Assembly: GCA_016218815.1 (NCBI GenBank)
Contig: JACRCX010000152.1
Coordinates: 1-49,861, forward strand
Direction of reading: 5' to 3'
DNA: 49,861 nt
Origin: Deltaproteobacteria bacterium
GTDB taxonomy: Bacteria; Myxococcota_A; Polyangia; DRWM01; JAAZOP01
The notes beneath the pieces are model-generated. The model saw nothing but the letters and a program-made list of their open reading frames with translations. It did not search any database and was not told the origin of the DNA. Of the stretch, positions 8,236 to 15,720 are shown in pieces. Position 1 is the stretch's first letter; each line of letters begins with the position of its first letter. Position numbers and translations under genes: made by a program.

Positions 8236-9000
8236 CTACCTGCTACCACAACGGTAGACCGTCCGCAGCACGTCGAGCACCGCAACCAGGTCGGCGGAGG
8301 CAAGTCCGAATGCCTTCAGCTCGATCGGCTCTCCCGGCACCTGCTCGAGGAACCGACGCATGTCGGCCTCGATCGTCGGAAGAAGAGGCGCGCGATACTC
8401 CGGATCGACGACCGCGTAAAGTCGGAACACGTCGTTCTTGTGCTTCTTGATGTCGCGGCTGTCGACATCCTCTCCCGAGACTGCACGGCGCCGCAGGTCG
8501 AGCCACGCCTTCGCCTTGAGCGGGATCAAGTGCTCGGGCCGGACGATCGGGAGGCCGCGCACGTCGCGTCGGCCCGCATGGATCCAGGCGTAGTAGGCGT
8601 CGTCCAGGAGGATGGCCGACAGGCTGGAGACCTCGTCGTCGACGGGGATCGGCGTCAGCCGGCCGGCGGGGACCTTCCCGAGGGCATCCGGGACGCGGGA
8701 GAACAGCTCCAGCATGTACGGGAAGTCGCTCGCCGCGGGCTTCTTGAAGCGGTAGAACTTCTTCTCGCCGGAGGACGATTCCTGAAGCTCGTACCCGCCC
8801 TCCTTGACGAAGGCCCAGAATGCCCGGGCGAACTCCGCATCGAGCGTCTCGAGGCACAGCACGATGTCCAGGTCCTTGGTCGCCCGGAAGGTGAGCCCCG
8901 CTTCGACAAGGGCCAGCTCGCACGCGACGCCGCCGATCAGCACGTAGCGGTTCGCGTGGTCCTTGAAGTGCTCGCGAAAGCGCTCGAGGCCTCTCACCAT
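8236..9000 (-). CDS. Nucleotidyltransferase, AbiEii-like toxin of a type IV TA pair
   Basis: 254 residues of the nucleotidyltransferase superfamily. The segment YVLIGGVACELAL followed by FRATKDLDIVL (residues 15-45) matches the GG...T.DxD core of AbiEii/AbiGii (DUF1814-like) proteins, which modify RNA or tRNA ends. The start ATG at 9000 overlaps the stop of the upstream wHTH gene by 7 bases, the arrangement of antitoxin-toxin pairs. A C-terminal helical region carries DIKKHKNDVFRL. By family such pairs act in phage abortive infection or plasmid and island stability. Activity is inferred. Confidence 0.72.
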   Translation of the reverse strand: MVRGLERFREHFKDHANRYVLIGGVACELALVEAGLTFRATKDLDIVLCLETLDAEFARAFWAFVKEGGYELQESSSGEKKFYRFKKPAASDFPYMLELFSRVPDALGKVPAGRLTPIPVDDEVSSLSAILLDDAYYAWIHAGRRDVRGLPIVRPEHLIPLKAKAWLDLRRRAVSGEDVDSRDIKKHKNDVFRLYAVVDPEYRAPLLPTIEADMRRFLEQVPGEPIELKAFGLASADLVAVLDVLRTVYRCGSR

Positions 9001-9998
9001 GGCAGGGTCTCCATCATCCGGTCGAGGGCTTGCTCGACTCGCTCGTCGTCGAACCCGCGCAGGGACAGGTAGAGCGAGAGCGGGTCCACGACACCCGGTT
9101 CGCGGTAGGCCTCCGGCACGTAGGTCCACACCTGGACCTCGTACGCGCCCGGCTCGCTCACGGGGAGGACGCCGACGGAACGTTCCTGACGGAGCAAGGT
9201 CCAGCGCTCGCGGGTCATCGCGACGACGGGATTCGCCGGCTCGGCCAACATCGTGTAGTGGGCCAGGGCGCTGAGGCCGGCCTGCAGTCCGGGCGGCCGA
9301 AGGACCGGAAGCTGGATCTGGACGAAGCGCCGCAGTATGACGGGGTCTTGCAGGCGGGCCTGGGCCTGCGCCCAGATCCGGCGACGCGGTGCGGACAAGC
9401 GCAGGATCCTTCCGCGGCCGACCACGGTGGATTCGGCAAGTCCGGCGACCGTGAGTTCGTCGAATGCGCGGAGCACCGTCATCGAGGAGTAGCCGAGCGT
9501 CAAGGTGAAGCTCGTCGCCGCGAGGGACGCGTCGTGCTCCCGCAGGAGCCCGTGGATGAGCACCGCCTGCGTCGCGGGGCGGAACCGCGGCGGGGTGGCC
9601 GCCTGCCGGCGGAAGTGCTCCCGGAGGTCGATGCCGAGATCGGGCAGGTACATCTGGTTGCCGGGGACGACGAACGGGACGCGCTGCTCGATCAGACGCT
9701 TCCGGTTGTACGCTGTGACGCGTTCTCGCACGTAGACGATCCGCCGGTCGGCCTTGGCCGTCACCTGGGCGACGTGCTGGCGGACGTTTGCCGGCGACTC
9801 CTCGGCCGCCGACTCGTCGATCATGAAGAGGATCCGGTGTCCAAGGATCGAGGCTCGCAGGAACCGGTAGCGTCCGGCGAGGAATGGCGCCAACCGCGCC
9901 GTGTCCGGCCACGCGACCGTTGGAACCTCCGTGCCCAGCGTCTCCCGGAGGTACTGTCCGATCCGACGGTCGAAGTCCAGCTTGCCCTTATCAAACAT
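8994..9998 (-). CDS. wHTH regulator, AbiEi-like antitoxin
   Basis: 334 residues from ATG 9998; a start seven codons further upstream is possible. The N-terminal half contains a segment rich in IVYVRERVTAYNRKRLI and FVVPGNQMYLPDLG, seen in wHTH regulators paired with nucleotidyltransferases. A winged helix lies near residues 180-235 (LAATSFTLTLGYSSMTVLRA, then GRGRILRLSA). The rest is a conserved C-terminal domain of unknown function. Overlap with the downstream nucleotidyltransferase indicates co-translation. By analogy with AbiE it should repress its own promoter, and an inverted repeat at 10012-10026 sits just upstream of the start. Confidence 0.68.
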   Translation of the reverse strand: MFDKGKLDFDRRIGQYLRETLGTEVPTVAWPDTARLAPFLAGRYRFLRASILGHRILFMIDESAAEESPANVRQHVAQVTAKADRRIVYVRERVTAYNRKRLIEQRVPFVVPGNQMYLPDLGIDLREHFRRQAATPPRFRPATQAVLIHGLLREHDASLAATSFTLTLGYSSMTVLRAFDELTVAGLAESTVVGRGRILRLSAPRRRIWAQAQARLQDPVILRRFVQIQLPVLRPPGLQAGLSALAHYTMLAEPANPVVAMTRERWTLLRQERSVGVLPVSEPGAYEVQVWTYVPEAYREPGVVDPLSLYLSLRGFDDERVEQALDRMMETLPW

Positions 9999-10011
9999 CG
10001 CAATGCACGAT

Positions 10012-10026
10012 AACACCAACAGTGTT
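10012..10026. promoter_or_regulatory. Inverted repeat upstream of the TA pair
   Basis: AACAC, five bases, GTGTT, inside the most AT-rich stretch of this neighbourhood (about 9990-10090). Placement 14 bases upstream of the antitoxin ATG fits an autoregulatory operator. This is inference only. Confidence 0.35.
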
Positions 10027-10147
10027 TCCGTGCAACTGTGAGTTTGAATCGGAGCCTGGAACCGCGTACTGCACTGAAATGAAACGGAATCACAGCCAGT
10101 AGTGCCACCTCGGCCGAGCCACGTTCCGCAGTGCGGCCAGCGTCGCG

Positions 10148-10372
10148 TTACCCCCGAGTTTCCCCTGGGCGGTAGTACCGCTGGTCGCCACCCCGCTCCA
10201 ACAGGAAGCCGTTGTGAAGCAGCGCCGCCTCCACGGCGGCCGCATCTCTAGAGTTCCGCCAGCTTCTCCATGCGGACCTCGACGCCGGGCTCCTTGCGGG
10301 TCGTGACGCGGTGGACCTCGGCGCGGGGCACCCAGGTCGTCTGCTCGCAGGTCCATCAGCAGGATCGCCCAA
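10148..10372 (-). pseudogene. Degraded small gene, HicA-like C-terminus
   Basis: The last 35 codons read AAAVEAALLHNGFLLERGG then DQRYYRPGETRG and stop. They resemble the 'GF.L.R..GSH..Y' core of HicA-type mRNA interferases. Upstream codons in this frame are Pro/Arg-rich noise. A neighbouring minus frame gives VPRAEVHRVTTRKEPGVE ending in a stop, which looks like a second broken fragment. Its position beside the AbiE-like pair suggests a decayed toxin-antitoxin locus. HicA identity is weak. Confidence 0.35.
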
Positions 10373-10417
10373 TCATGATGCCGGCGCGCATGATGCCCGC
10401 AGGCATCACCCAAAACC

Positions 10418-10717
10418 TCACCGCCGCATCCGCAGCATGGTCCCGTCGGTCGCCCCCCACACCTCTCCGAACGAGGCGCCCCAGATCTTCTCCATCACCT
10501 CGGCCGGCAGACAGTCCGGCGCGTTCCACTCCCGGCCGTCCCAATGCCGCGCGCCGATCGGCGTGCCGTCCCCCCAGGAACCGGCGGAGTCCCAGACGTC
10601 TCCGCTCCCGGCGCCCCACACGTCATCCGGGCCGCTCCCCCACAACGCCCGGAACTCGAACGCATCCGCCACGACCTCGAAGCGCCAGCCCACGCCGCCC
10701 CACCGCAGCACGCCCGG
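10418..10717 (-). pseudogene. C-terminal relic of a 'WGSGPDDVW' beta-propeller protein
   Basis: About 100 codons contain two copies of a myxobacterial propeller-type repeat: LWGSGPDDVWGAGSGDVW then HWDGREWN, and IWGASFGEVWGATDG. Complete proteins of this type have many such repeats and a signal peptide. Here no start or leader exists upstream, because the divergent lipoprotein gene at 10805 occupies the space. I read it as the 3' end of a surface protein truncated by rearrangement. Confidence 0.6.
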
Positions 10718-10804
10718 CCCGCGCGCACCGGCACGCCCGAGCCGATTGCGCCGCCGCCCCCTCGCGAGTACCCTCGCTCTCGAGAGGCGGACGAGAGGTT
10801 GAAG

Positions 10805-12016
10805 ATGATCCGGATCGCGCTGCTGGCGCTCGCGCCCGTTGTCGTCGTGTCGGCCGCCTGCTCCCACGATCTGTGGCTCGAGAGCGGGCCGCTCGACGGC
10901 GATGAACCGCCGCCGTGCGTCGAGACCATCCTGCCGGGACTCGAGACCTCCACCCTCGGCGTGCCTTCCCTCTCCGCGGCGCCCGACGGCTTCCTCATGG
11001 CCGCCGTGCTCGCCGAAGACGCGGGAGTCGGAGCCTGCCGCGGACCCGCCGCCCTCGCCCTCGACGACGACGGCCGCCTCTCGTCCGAGTGCCGCGGCGC
11101 CTTCGACGAGCGCGACGACATGTGGGGGCCCAAGGCGATCACCCTATCGACCGGCGGCGTCGCCGTGCTGCTGAACGGCTGGGGAGAGTCCGACCGGGGC
11201 ATGTGGCTGCGCCTCGTCCCGGAAACCGGCGATGAGCCGCCTCCCGTCCTGCTGGAAGACGGAGACGCACCAGCCGACGGCACCGGCGTGCTCGTGGAGG
11301 AGCAGCCCGGCACGCTCCTCGTCGCTTGGAGGGATGCGCACGGCGGAAGCGACGGCCGAGGCGTCCTCCGGCTGCGCCGCTACTCCGCCCTGGACGCCTC
11401 GCCCCTGGGAGATCGCCCCGTCACCCTCCCCGCCCGCACCGTCTTGTGGCCGTTCGCGCTCCAGACGCTCGAGGGCGGACTGGCCGTGGCGTGGATTCCG
11501 TTGGAAGGAGAGACGGTCCACGTCTTGCGCTTGGCATCCGACCTCTCCGTCGCCGCGACCGTGGACCTGCCCACACCGGCCGACAATCGCGCCATCGGCA
11601 TCCCTTCCCTGGCCGCGAAGGGAGAACGCCTCGCGGTCGCGTGGGTCCAGGCCCGTGAGCACGTCGGCTTCCATGTCGAGTTCGCCCTGCTCGAAGGGGC
11701 GACCACCGTCGCACGCTCGCGATGGGACCGCCCCACACCCCTTCCAACCTCCCGCGGAAGCCGCGTCGCCATCGAGGACGTGGGCGCCTTCGGGTGGGCG
11801 GTACTGTGGGCCGCCATGGACGCGTCCACCCTCTTCGCGCGGTTCTCCAACGACGACCTGTCGCCGCTCGGTCCCCCTCCCACCCTCGTCTCCGCCCGGT
11901 CTTGCGGCATGAACGGGTTCGCCACGGCCTGGAACAGACACGCCCTCGCCTTCGCCTGCTCCGATTCGCCGAACCTCCAGGTCTTCACCTGGGCCTGCCG
12001 CTCCCCCTCACCCTGA
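10805..12016 (+). CDS. Putative lipoprotein, possible beta-propeller fold
   Basis: 403 residues. The N-terminus MIRIALLALAPVVVVSAAC is a lipoprotein signal peptide with lipobox SAAC. The body has recurrent short segments ending in hydrophobic beta-strands (GVAVLLNGW, GTLLVAWRDA, GLAVAWIPLE, RLAVAWVQAR, GWAVLWAAMD) spaced about 50-70 residues, suggesting a six- or seven-bladed propeller. No known family recognised. ATG 10805 is preferred because it begins the signal peptide; an AGAGG lies upstream. Similar in build to the lipoprotein at 32256. Confidence 0.7.
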   Translation: MIRIALLALAPVVVVSAACSHDLWLESGPLDGDEPPPCVETILPGLETSTLGVPSLSAAPDGFLMAAVLAEDAGVGACRGPAALALDDDGRLSSECRGAFDERDDMWGPKAITLSTGGVAVLLNGWGESDRGMWLRLVPETGDEPPPVLLEDGDAPADGTGVLVEEQPGTLLVAWRDAHGGSDGRGVLRLRRYSALDASPLGDRPVTLPARTVLWPFALQTLEGGLAVAWIPLEGETVHVLRLASDLSVAATVDLPTPADNRAIGIPSLAAKGERLAVAWVQAREHVGFHVEFALLEGATTVARSRWDRPTPLPTSRGSRVAIEDVGAFGWAVLWAAMDASTLFARFSNDDLSPLGPPPTLVSARSCGMNGFATAWNRHALAFACSDSPNLQVFTWACRSPSP

Positions 12017-12020
12017 TCCT

Positions 12021-12070
12021 GTTCGCCGGTTCCCTGTTCCCCGTTCGCCTGTTTCCGTTCCCCGTCCTCC
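12021..12070 (+). repeat. Degenerate 7-8 bp tandem array, GTTCCCC family
   Basis: Units GTTCGCC, GGTTCCCT, GTTCCCC, GTTCGCCT, GTTTCC, GTTCCCC, GTCCTCC run directly from the end of the lipoprotein gene to just before the histidinol phosphatase gene. Confidence 0.75.
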
Positions 12071-12092
12071 CTCCCCGTGCTACTCCTCTCCC

Positions 12093-12947
12093 ATGCCCCC
12101 CATCCCCTCTCTCCCCCGCTGGGACGGCCACGTCCACTCCCAGTTCGCTCCCCACGGCCAGTTCGCTCCCCACGGCGACCCCTCCGCCACCGAGTCCTTC
12201 CTCCAGCACGCCGTGTCCCTCGGCTTCACCCGCGTCACCCTCGCCGAACACGCTCCCCTCCCCGACGCCTTCCCCGATCCCACCCCCGACCACGACGGCA
12301 ACCTCTCCGCCGAACAGCTCGAACCCTACCTCCGACACGCCGCCGACCTGCGCGAGCGCTGGCGCGGCAGGCTGGACATCCTCGTCGGACTGGAGGTCGA
12401 CCTCCTGCCCGGCCACGAAGATCATGCTCGCTCCCTCGTCGAGCGCCACGCCGGCACGCTCGACGAAGTCGTCGCCTCCCTCCACCTCCTCCCGCTCGGC
12501 CGCGACGAATGGGGCTCCATCGACTATTCTCCCGAGACCTTCGCCGAAACCGCCCGCCGCTGCGGCTCCGTCGCCGCCCTCCGCCGCCGCTACCTCGAAA
12601 CGCTCGCCGAGCAGATCGACCGCGACGCCTGCAAGTCTCTGCCCCACCGCCTGGGCCACCCACTCCTGGTCGACAAGTTTCGCCGGCTCTTCCCCGAAAC
12701 CTCCCCCCTGGAGGACTCCCTCGCCGAAGCCGTCGTCGCCGCCGCCTCCGCGCACGGCTGGTCTCTCGACCTCAACGCCGCCGGCCTGCGCAAGCCCCAC
12801 TGCGGGATGCTCTACCTCCGCGGCCCCATGCTCGCTGCAGCACGCCGATTCGCCGTTCCCGTCGTCTATGGCTCCGACGCCCACCGCCCCGAAGAGGTCG
12901 GGGCCGGCTGGTCAGAAGCGGTGGCGGAGTTCGAGGGGTCCGGGTAG
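12093..12947 (+). CDS. hisK: PHP-family histidinol-phosphatase (HisJ/HisK type)
   Basis: 284 residues. It should dephosphorylate L-histidinol phosphate to histidinol, the penultimate step of histidine synthesis. The PHP metal motif DGHVHSQF opens the protein; FTRVTLAEHAPLP (about residues 46-58), ILVGLEVDLLPG (about 95) and YGSDAHRPEEV near the C-terminus match the HisJ_fam PHP pattern. No other his genes are in the window. The active-site stretch carries an exact 18-bp tandem duplication giving QFAPHG twice. No clear Shine-Dalgarno precedes ATG 12093; the preceding DNA is the GTTCCCC array and pyrimidine-rich. Other PHP phosphoesterase activity is possible. Confidence 0.82.
   Translation: MPPIPSLPRWDGHVHSQFAPHGQFAPHGDPSATESFLQHAVSLGFTRVTLAEHAPLPDAFPDPTPDHDGNLSAEQLEPYLRHAADLRERWRGRLDILVGLEVDLLPGHEDHARSLVERHAGTLDEVVASLHLLPLGRDEWGSIDYSPETFAETARRCGSVAALRRRYLETLAEQIDRDACKSLPHRLGHPLLVDKFRRLFPETSPLEDSLAEAVVAAASAHGWSLDLNAAGLRKPHCGMLYLRGPMLAAARRFAVPVVYGSDAHRPEEVGAGWSEAVAEFEGSG
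12141..12176 (+). repeat. Exact 18-bp tandem duplication in hisK
   Basis: Bases 12141-12158 are repeated exactly at 12159-12176, duplicating residues Gln-Phe-Ala-Pro-His-Gly next to the HxH metal motif of the PHP domain. Confidence 0.95.
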
Positions 12948-12953
12948 CAACGG

Positions 12954-13208
12954 TTACGCGGCGAGCCGATCGGTGGGGCCGGACAGGCTGAGCTGACGAA
13001 GACCCGTCAGCGCCACGACGCGGTCGGGGTGGAGCGAGAAGAACAGCCGGATCGCCTCGCGCACGTTGACCAGTCGCCGCGAACGCATGAAGCCGCGGAT
13101 CGCGACCGCACAGGACGCCTCGAGGCAGCCGTTGTCCGAGTCCCAGTACCGCAGGATCATCTCGTCGGGACCCGTCACCAACTCGGTCAGCAGCTTCATC
13201 TTCAACAT
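12954..13208 (-). CDS. 84-residue protein of unknown function
   Basis: I recognise no family. Translation begins MLKMKLLTELVTGPDEMI and continues with LRYWDSDNGCLEASCAVA, then SRRLVNVREAIRLFFSLHPD and VVALTGLRQLSLSG. Support for coding: a perfect AGGAGGT five bases before ATG 13208, ordinary protein-like composition unlike shadow frames here, and a stop just past the convergent hisK end. It is soluble with no signal peptide; two Cys (DNGCLEASCAV) could form a site. The first ~30 residues suggest a compact alpha/beta domain. Confidence 0.62.
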   Translation of the reverse strand: MLKMKLLTELVTGPDEMILRYWDSDNGCLEASCAVAIRGFMRSRRLVNVREAIRLFFSLHPDRVVALTGLRQLSLSGPTDRLAA

Positions 13209-13844
13209 CGGCCACCTCCTGCCCCGCCGCCCGGTCTCCTTTCGCGTTCCGAACGACGCACGCCACCCTACGTATGCGCCCGGCGTGCCGATCTCGGCGC
13301 CTCTTCCGTCCCGGCAAGGACGACCGTCGCTTCGGCTGGCAATTCCAACGGGATACGACGCCTGAACCAGGGGATCTCCACCTCGTCCCGGGGAGCCGCA
13401 GGTGCAACGATCGCCAATCAAACCATGACAACCGTGACACGGCGACACCCGCCCGCTCGCCTTCCCTCCCCCTCGGCCGCTCGCTTCCCCTCGACCGCTC
13501 GGCCGCTCGCCTTCCCTCGGCCGCTCGCCTTCCCTCGGCCGCTCGCCTTCCCTCGGCCGCTCGCCTTCCCTCGACCGCTCGCCTTCCCTCCCCCCGCCAC
13601 CTGCGCACGGCTTGCACAGCCGTTGCCTCGCCCCGAGACCCTCGAACGCCCCCCGTGCGCACCCCTTGCGCAGCCCGGGACGATCGCCCGGCGGCGCCAC
13701 GGCATGGAACAACGCCGATCCCGCGGACTTCGCCCGCCTCGCGCAGCATGGGCACGAAACGTGCTCACGCCTCGCCGCGTCAGTCGACCACGGGACGCCG
13801 CATCGGCCCCCACAGGTCGCAAGCCCACGGAAGGAGAGTCCGCC
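13209..13844. other. Non-coding stretch with minisatellite
   Basis: No gene with start, Shine-Dalgarno and protein-like composition was found on either strand. It contains the likely promoter of the 84-residue gene (from 13230 rightward on the minus strand), a moderately AT-richer patch near 13360-13440, the 18-bp minisatellite at 13454-13590, and the leader of the secreted Cys-rich peptide gene. Long open frames crossing it consist of Pro/Arg/Glu repeats produced by the minisatellite. Confidence 0.6.
13501..13590 (+). repeat. 18-bp minisatellite, five units
   Basis: Unit CGGCCGCTCGCCTTCCCT is present four times exactly (13501-13572) and once with G to A at position 3 (13573-13590). Degenerate copies extend left to about 13454. 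Because the period is divisible by three, all frames stay open across it. No spacers, so it is not CRISPR. Confidence 0.95.
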
Positions 13845-14198
13845 ATGGCCAAGCACTTCACCTGGATCCTCATCGCCGGCGCCCTCGTCGCCACCGTCGC
13901 CCTCGCGGCTACGACGCCCGCGGCGCCCACCGCTCCCGCCGACGACGAACAGGTCGCCTCGTCCCTTGCCTGCTCCCCCGTCCTCGCCTGCCCCCACGGA
14001 GAGAACGGCAACGGCGAGCACCAGGGCGGCTGCCAGGGCGGCGACGGCGAACACCAGTGCAACGGCGACGGCTCCTGCGGCTGCGGTCGCTTCGTCGACG
14101 AGAACGGCGACGGCGTCTGCGACAACCGCGGACAGGGCGACTGCGGCTGCGGCGGCCAGGGCGGCGACGATCAGGATCAACAGCAGAGCGGGTCGTAG
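13845..14198 (+). CDS. Small secreted Cys/Gly-rich protein with EF-hand-like loop
   Basis: 117 residues. MAKHFTWILIAGALVATVALA is a Sec signal peptide. The mature part is Gly/Asp/Gln-rich with about ten Cys, including GSCGCGRF and GDCGCGG, and a calcium-loop-like DENGDGVCD of the sort found in small surface proteins of Deltaproteobacteria and Myxococcota. ATG 13845 is preceded by GGAAGGAGAG, a strong ribosome site. It ends 163 bases before a histidine kinase gene whose extracytoplasmic domain also carries clustered Cys, so a metal-binding or redox role sensed by that kinase is conceivable but unproven. Confidence 0.75.
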   Translation: MAKHFTWILIAGALVATVALAATTPAAPTAPADDEQVASSLACSPVLACPHGENGNGEHQGGCQGGDGEHQCNGDGSCGCGRFVDENGDGVCDNRGQGDCGCGGQGGDDQDQQQSGS

Positions 14199-14203
14199 TT
14201 CTT

Positions 14204-14238
14204 GGTTTTCGGTCTTCAGTCTTCAGTCTTCAGTTTCC
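14204..14238 (+). repeat. 7-bp tandem array, AGTCTTC family
   Basis: Five heptamers: GGTTTTC, GGTCTTC, AGTCTTC, AGTCTTC, AGTTTCC, beginning 6 bases after a stop codon. The array at 14304-14331 is its reverse-complement counterpart. Confidence 0.9.
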
Positions 14239-14303
14239 GGGTCCGGACCCAGGACGGGCACGATTGCGGCTCCAGACTGCCCCACGCCTGGACCGCTGCC
14301 CGG

Positions 14304-14331
14304 CTGAAAACTGATTACTGAGAACTGAGAA
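14304..14331 (-). repeat. 7-bp tandem array, inverted partner (CTGAGAA family)
   Basis: Four heptamers: CTGAAAA, CTGATTA, CTGAGAA, CTGAGAA. Read on the minus strand these are TTCTCAG-type units, the same family as 14204-14238 in opposite orientation, with 65 bases between. Confidence 0.88.
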
Positions 14332-14361
14332 CAATTGTCCCCCGCCCCCCGCCATCCTAGG

Positions 14362-15720
14362 ATGACCGCCGTGCCCCACCCTTCTCCCCACTCCCCCCAC
14401 TCCCCACTCCCCCTCCTCGCCGCCCTCCTCGCCCTCGCCGCCCTCGCCGCCCTCCTCGCCTGGCAGACCTCCGCCGGACTCGACCACATCGATCGCATGA
14501 TGGCCGAACGCTCCCGCACCCTCTACCGCATGGTCGCCACCGAAGTCCGCAACGTCGCACGCTACGGCGCCGCCCGGCTCGAACGCCTCGACGAGGTCCT
14601 CGCCGAGATCGCCGCCGGCGGCGACGTCGGCGCCACCGTCCTGCAGAAGGACGACGGCTCGATCCGCCTCGCCCACGGCGACCTCCCCGACCCCCTCCCC
14701 GACGTCCCGCGCAACGGCCGCGACTACGTCCTCGACGAGCCCTTCCTCCTCATCGCCGGACCCGTCCGCATCGACACGCAGGGCTGCGGCTCCTGCGCCA
14801 CCTGCACCACAGAAACCTACGGCTGCGGCGGCCCCGGCGGCGGCATCGCCGGCGACTACGAGGTGCTCCTCTCCCTCGACGCGAGCCCCTACCTCGTCCT
14901 GCGCCGCACCGTCTGGATGCAGGCCGCTGCAGGCGCCCTGCTCCTGCTCGGCCTCGCGTGCGGCCTCATCCTCTACCGCCGGCAGACCCTGCGCACCGCC
15001 GCCATGCGCCAGGCGCTCGCCGTCGCCGACGAGCGCAGCCGCTCCTTCGAACGCCTCGGCCGTGTCGCCGCCGGTCTGGCCCACGAGATCAAGAACCCCG
15101 TCGGCTCCCTGCGCGGCTTCGCCCAGCTCCTGGCCGAGGATGCCGCGCCGGGCTCGAAGCAGGCCGAATACGCCGGGCTGATGGTCGCCGAGCTCGACGG
15201 CATCACGCGCCGCGTCGACCGCCTCCGCGACGTCGCCCGCCCGTCGCCGCCCGACCTCCGCGCCGCACGGCCCAGCGAGACCATCCGCCGCGTGGCGGCC
15301 CTGCTCGAGCCCGACCTCGCGGCACGCTCCCTGAAGCTCCACCTCGACCTGCCCCCCGACCCCGGGCCCGAGGCCATGCTCGACGCCGAGCGCTTCCGCG
15401 ACGCCGTCGTGAACCTCGTGATCAACGCGATCGAAGCCTCCCCCCACGGCGCCCAGGTCACCGTCAAGCTCTACACGCGCTCCCCCGGCGATCGCCTCGT
15501 GCTCGAGGTTTCCGACCAGGGGCCCGGCATCGCTCCGGATGATCGCGACCGCGTCCTCCGCCCGTTCTTCTCGACCAAGCCCGGCGGCCTGGGCCTGGGG
15601 CTCGCCGTCGCGCAGCAGGCGTTCGAGGACCACGGCGGCTCGCTGGAAATCGACGCGGCGCCGGGCGGCGGCGCGCTCCTGCGCGCCGTCTGGACGCGGA
15701 GGGCCGGCCGTGGCGCCTAG
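14362..15720 (+). CDS. Membrane sensor histidine kinase with Cys-rich periplasmic loop
   Basis: 452 residues from ATG 14362. TM1 lies at about 13-31 (LPLLAALLALAALAALLAW) and TM2 at about 186-206, flanking a periplasmic sensor domain. The sensor contains Cys142, 145, 148 and 155 in a CxxCxxCx6C arrangement followed by Gly-rich sequence, a plausible metal or Fe-S site. The cytoplasmic part has the H-box GRVAAGLAHEIKNPVGSLRG (about 234-253), an N-box VNLVINAIEAS, and ATP-lid motifs DQGPGIAP and GGLGLGLAVA. It autophosphorylates the H-box His and should pass phosphate to the sigma-54 regulator whose GTG overlaps its last codons. Confidence 0.9.
   Translation: MTAVPHPSPHSPHSPLPLLAALLALAALAALLAWQTSAGLDHIDRMMAERSRTLYRMVATEVRNVARYGAARLERLDEVLAEIAAGGDVGATVLQKDDGSIRLAHGDLPDPLPDVPRNGRDYVLDEPFLLIAGPVRIDTQGCGSCATCTTETYGCGGPGGGIAGDYEVLLSLDASPYLVLRRTVWMQAAAGALLLLGLACGLILYRRQTLRTAAMRQALAVADERSRSFERLGRVAAGLAHEIKNPVGSLRGFAQLLAEDAAPGSKQAEYAGLMVAELDGITRRVDRLRDVARPSPPDLRAARPSETIRRVAALLEPDLAARSLKLHLDLPPDPGPEAMLDAERFRDAVVNLVINAIEASPHGAQVTVKLYTRSPGDRLVLEVSDQGPGIAPDDRDRVLRPFFSTKPGGLGLGLAVAQQAFEDHGGSLEIDAAPGGGALLRAVWTRRAGRGA

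Noticed and set aside
13501..13590. CRISPR array
   Set aside because: Direct 18-bp tandem units with no unique spacers and no cas genes nearby.
12954..14180. 408-codon minus frame across the 18-bp repeats
   Set aside because: Only the last 84 codons look like protein and have their own start; the upstream part is Glu/Arg repeat from the minisatellite.
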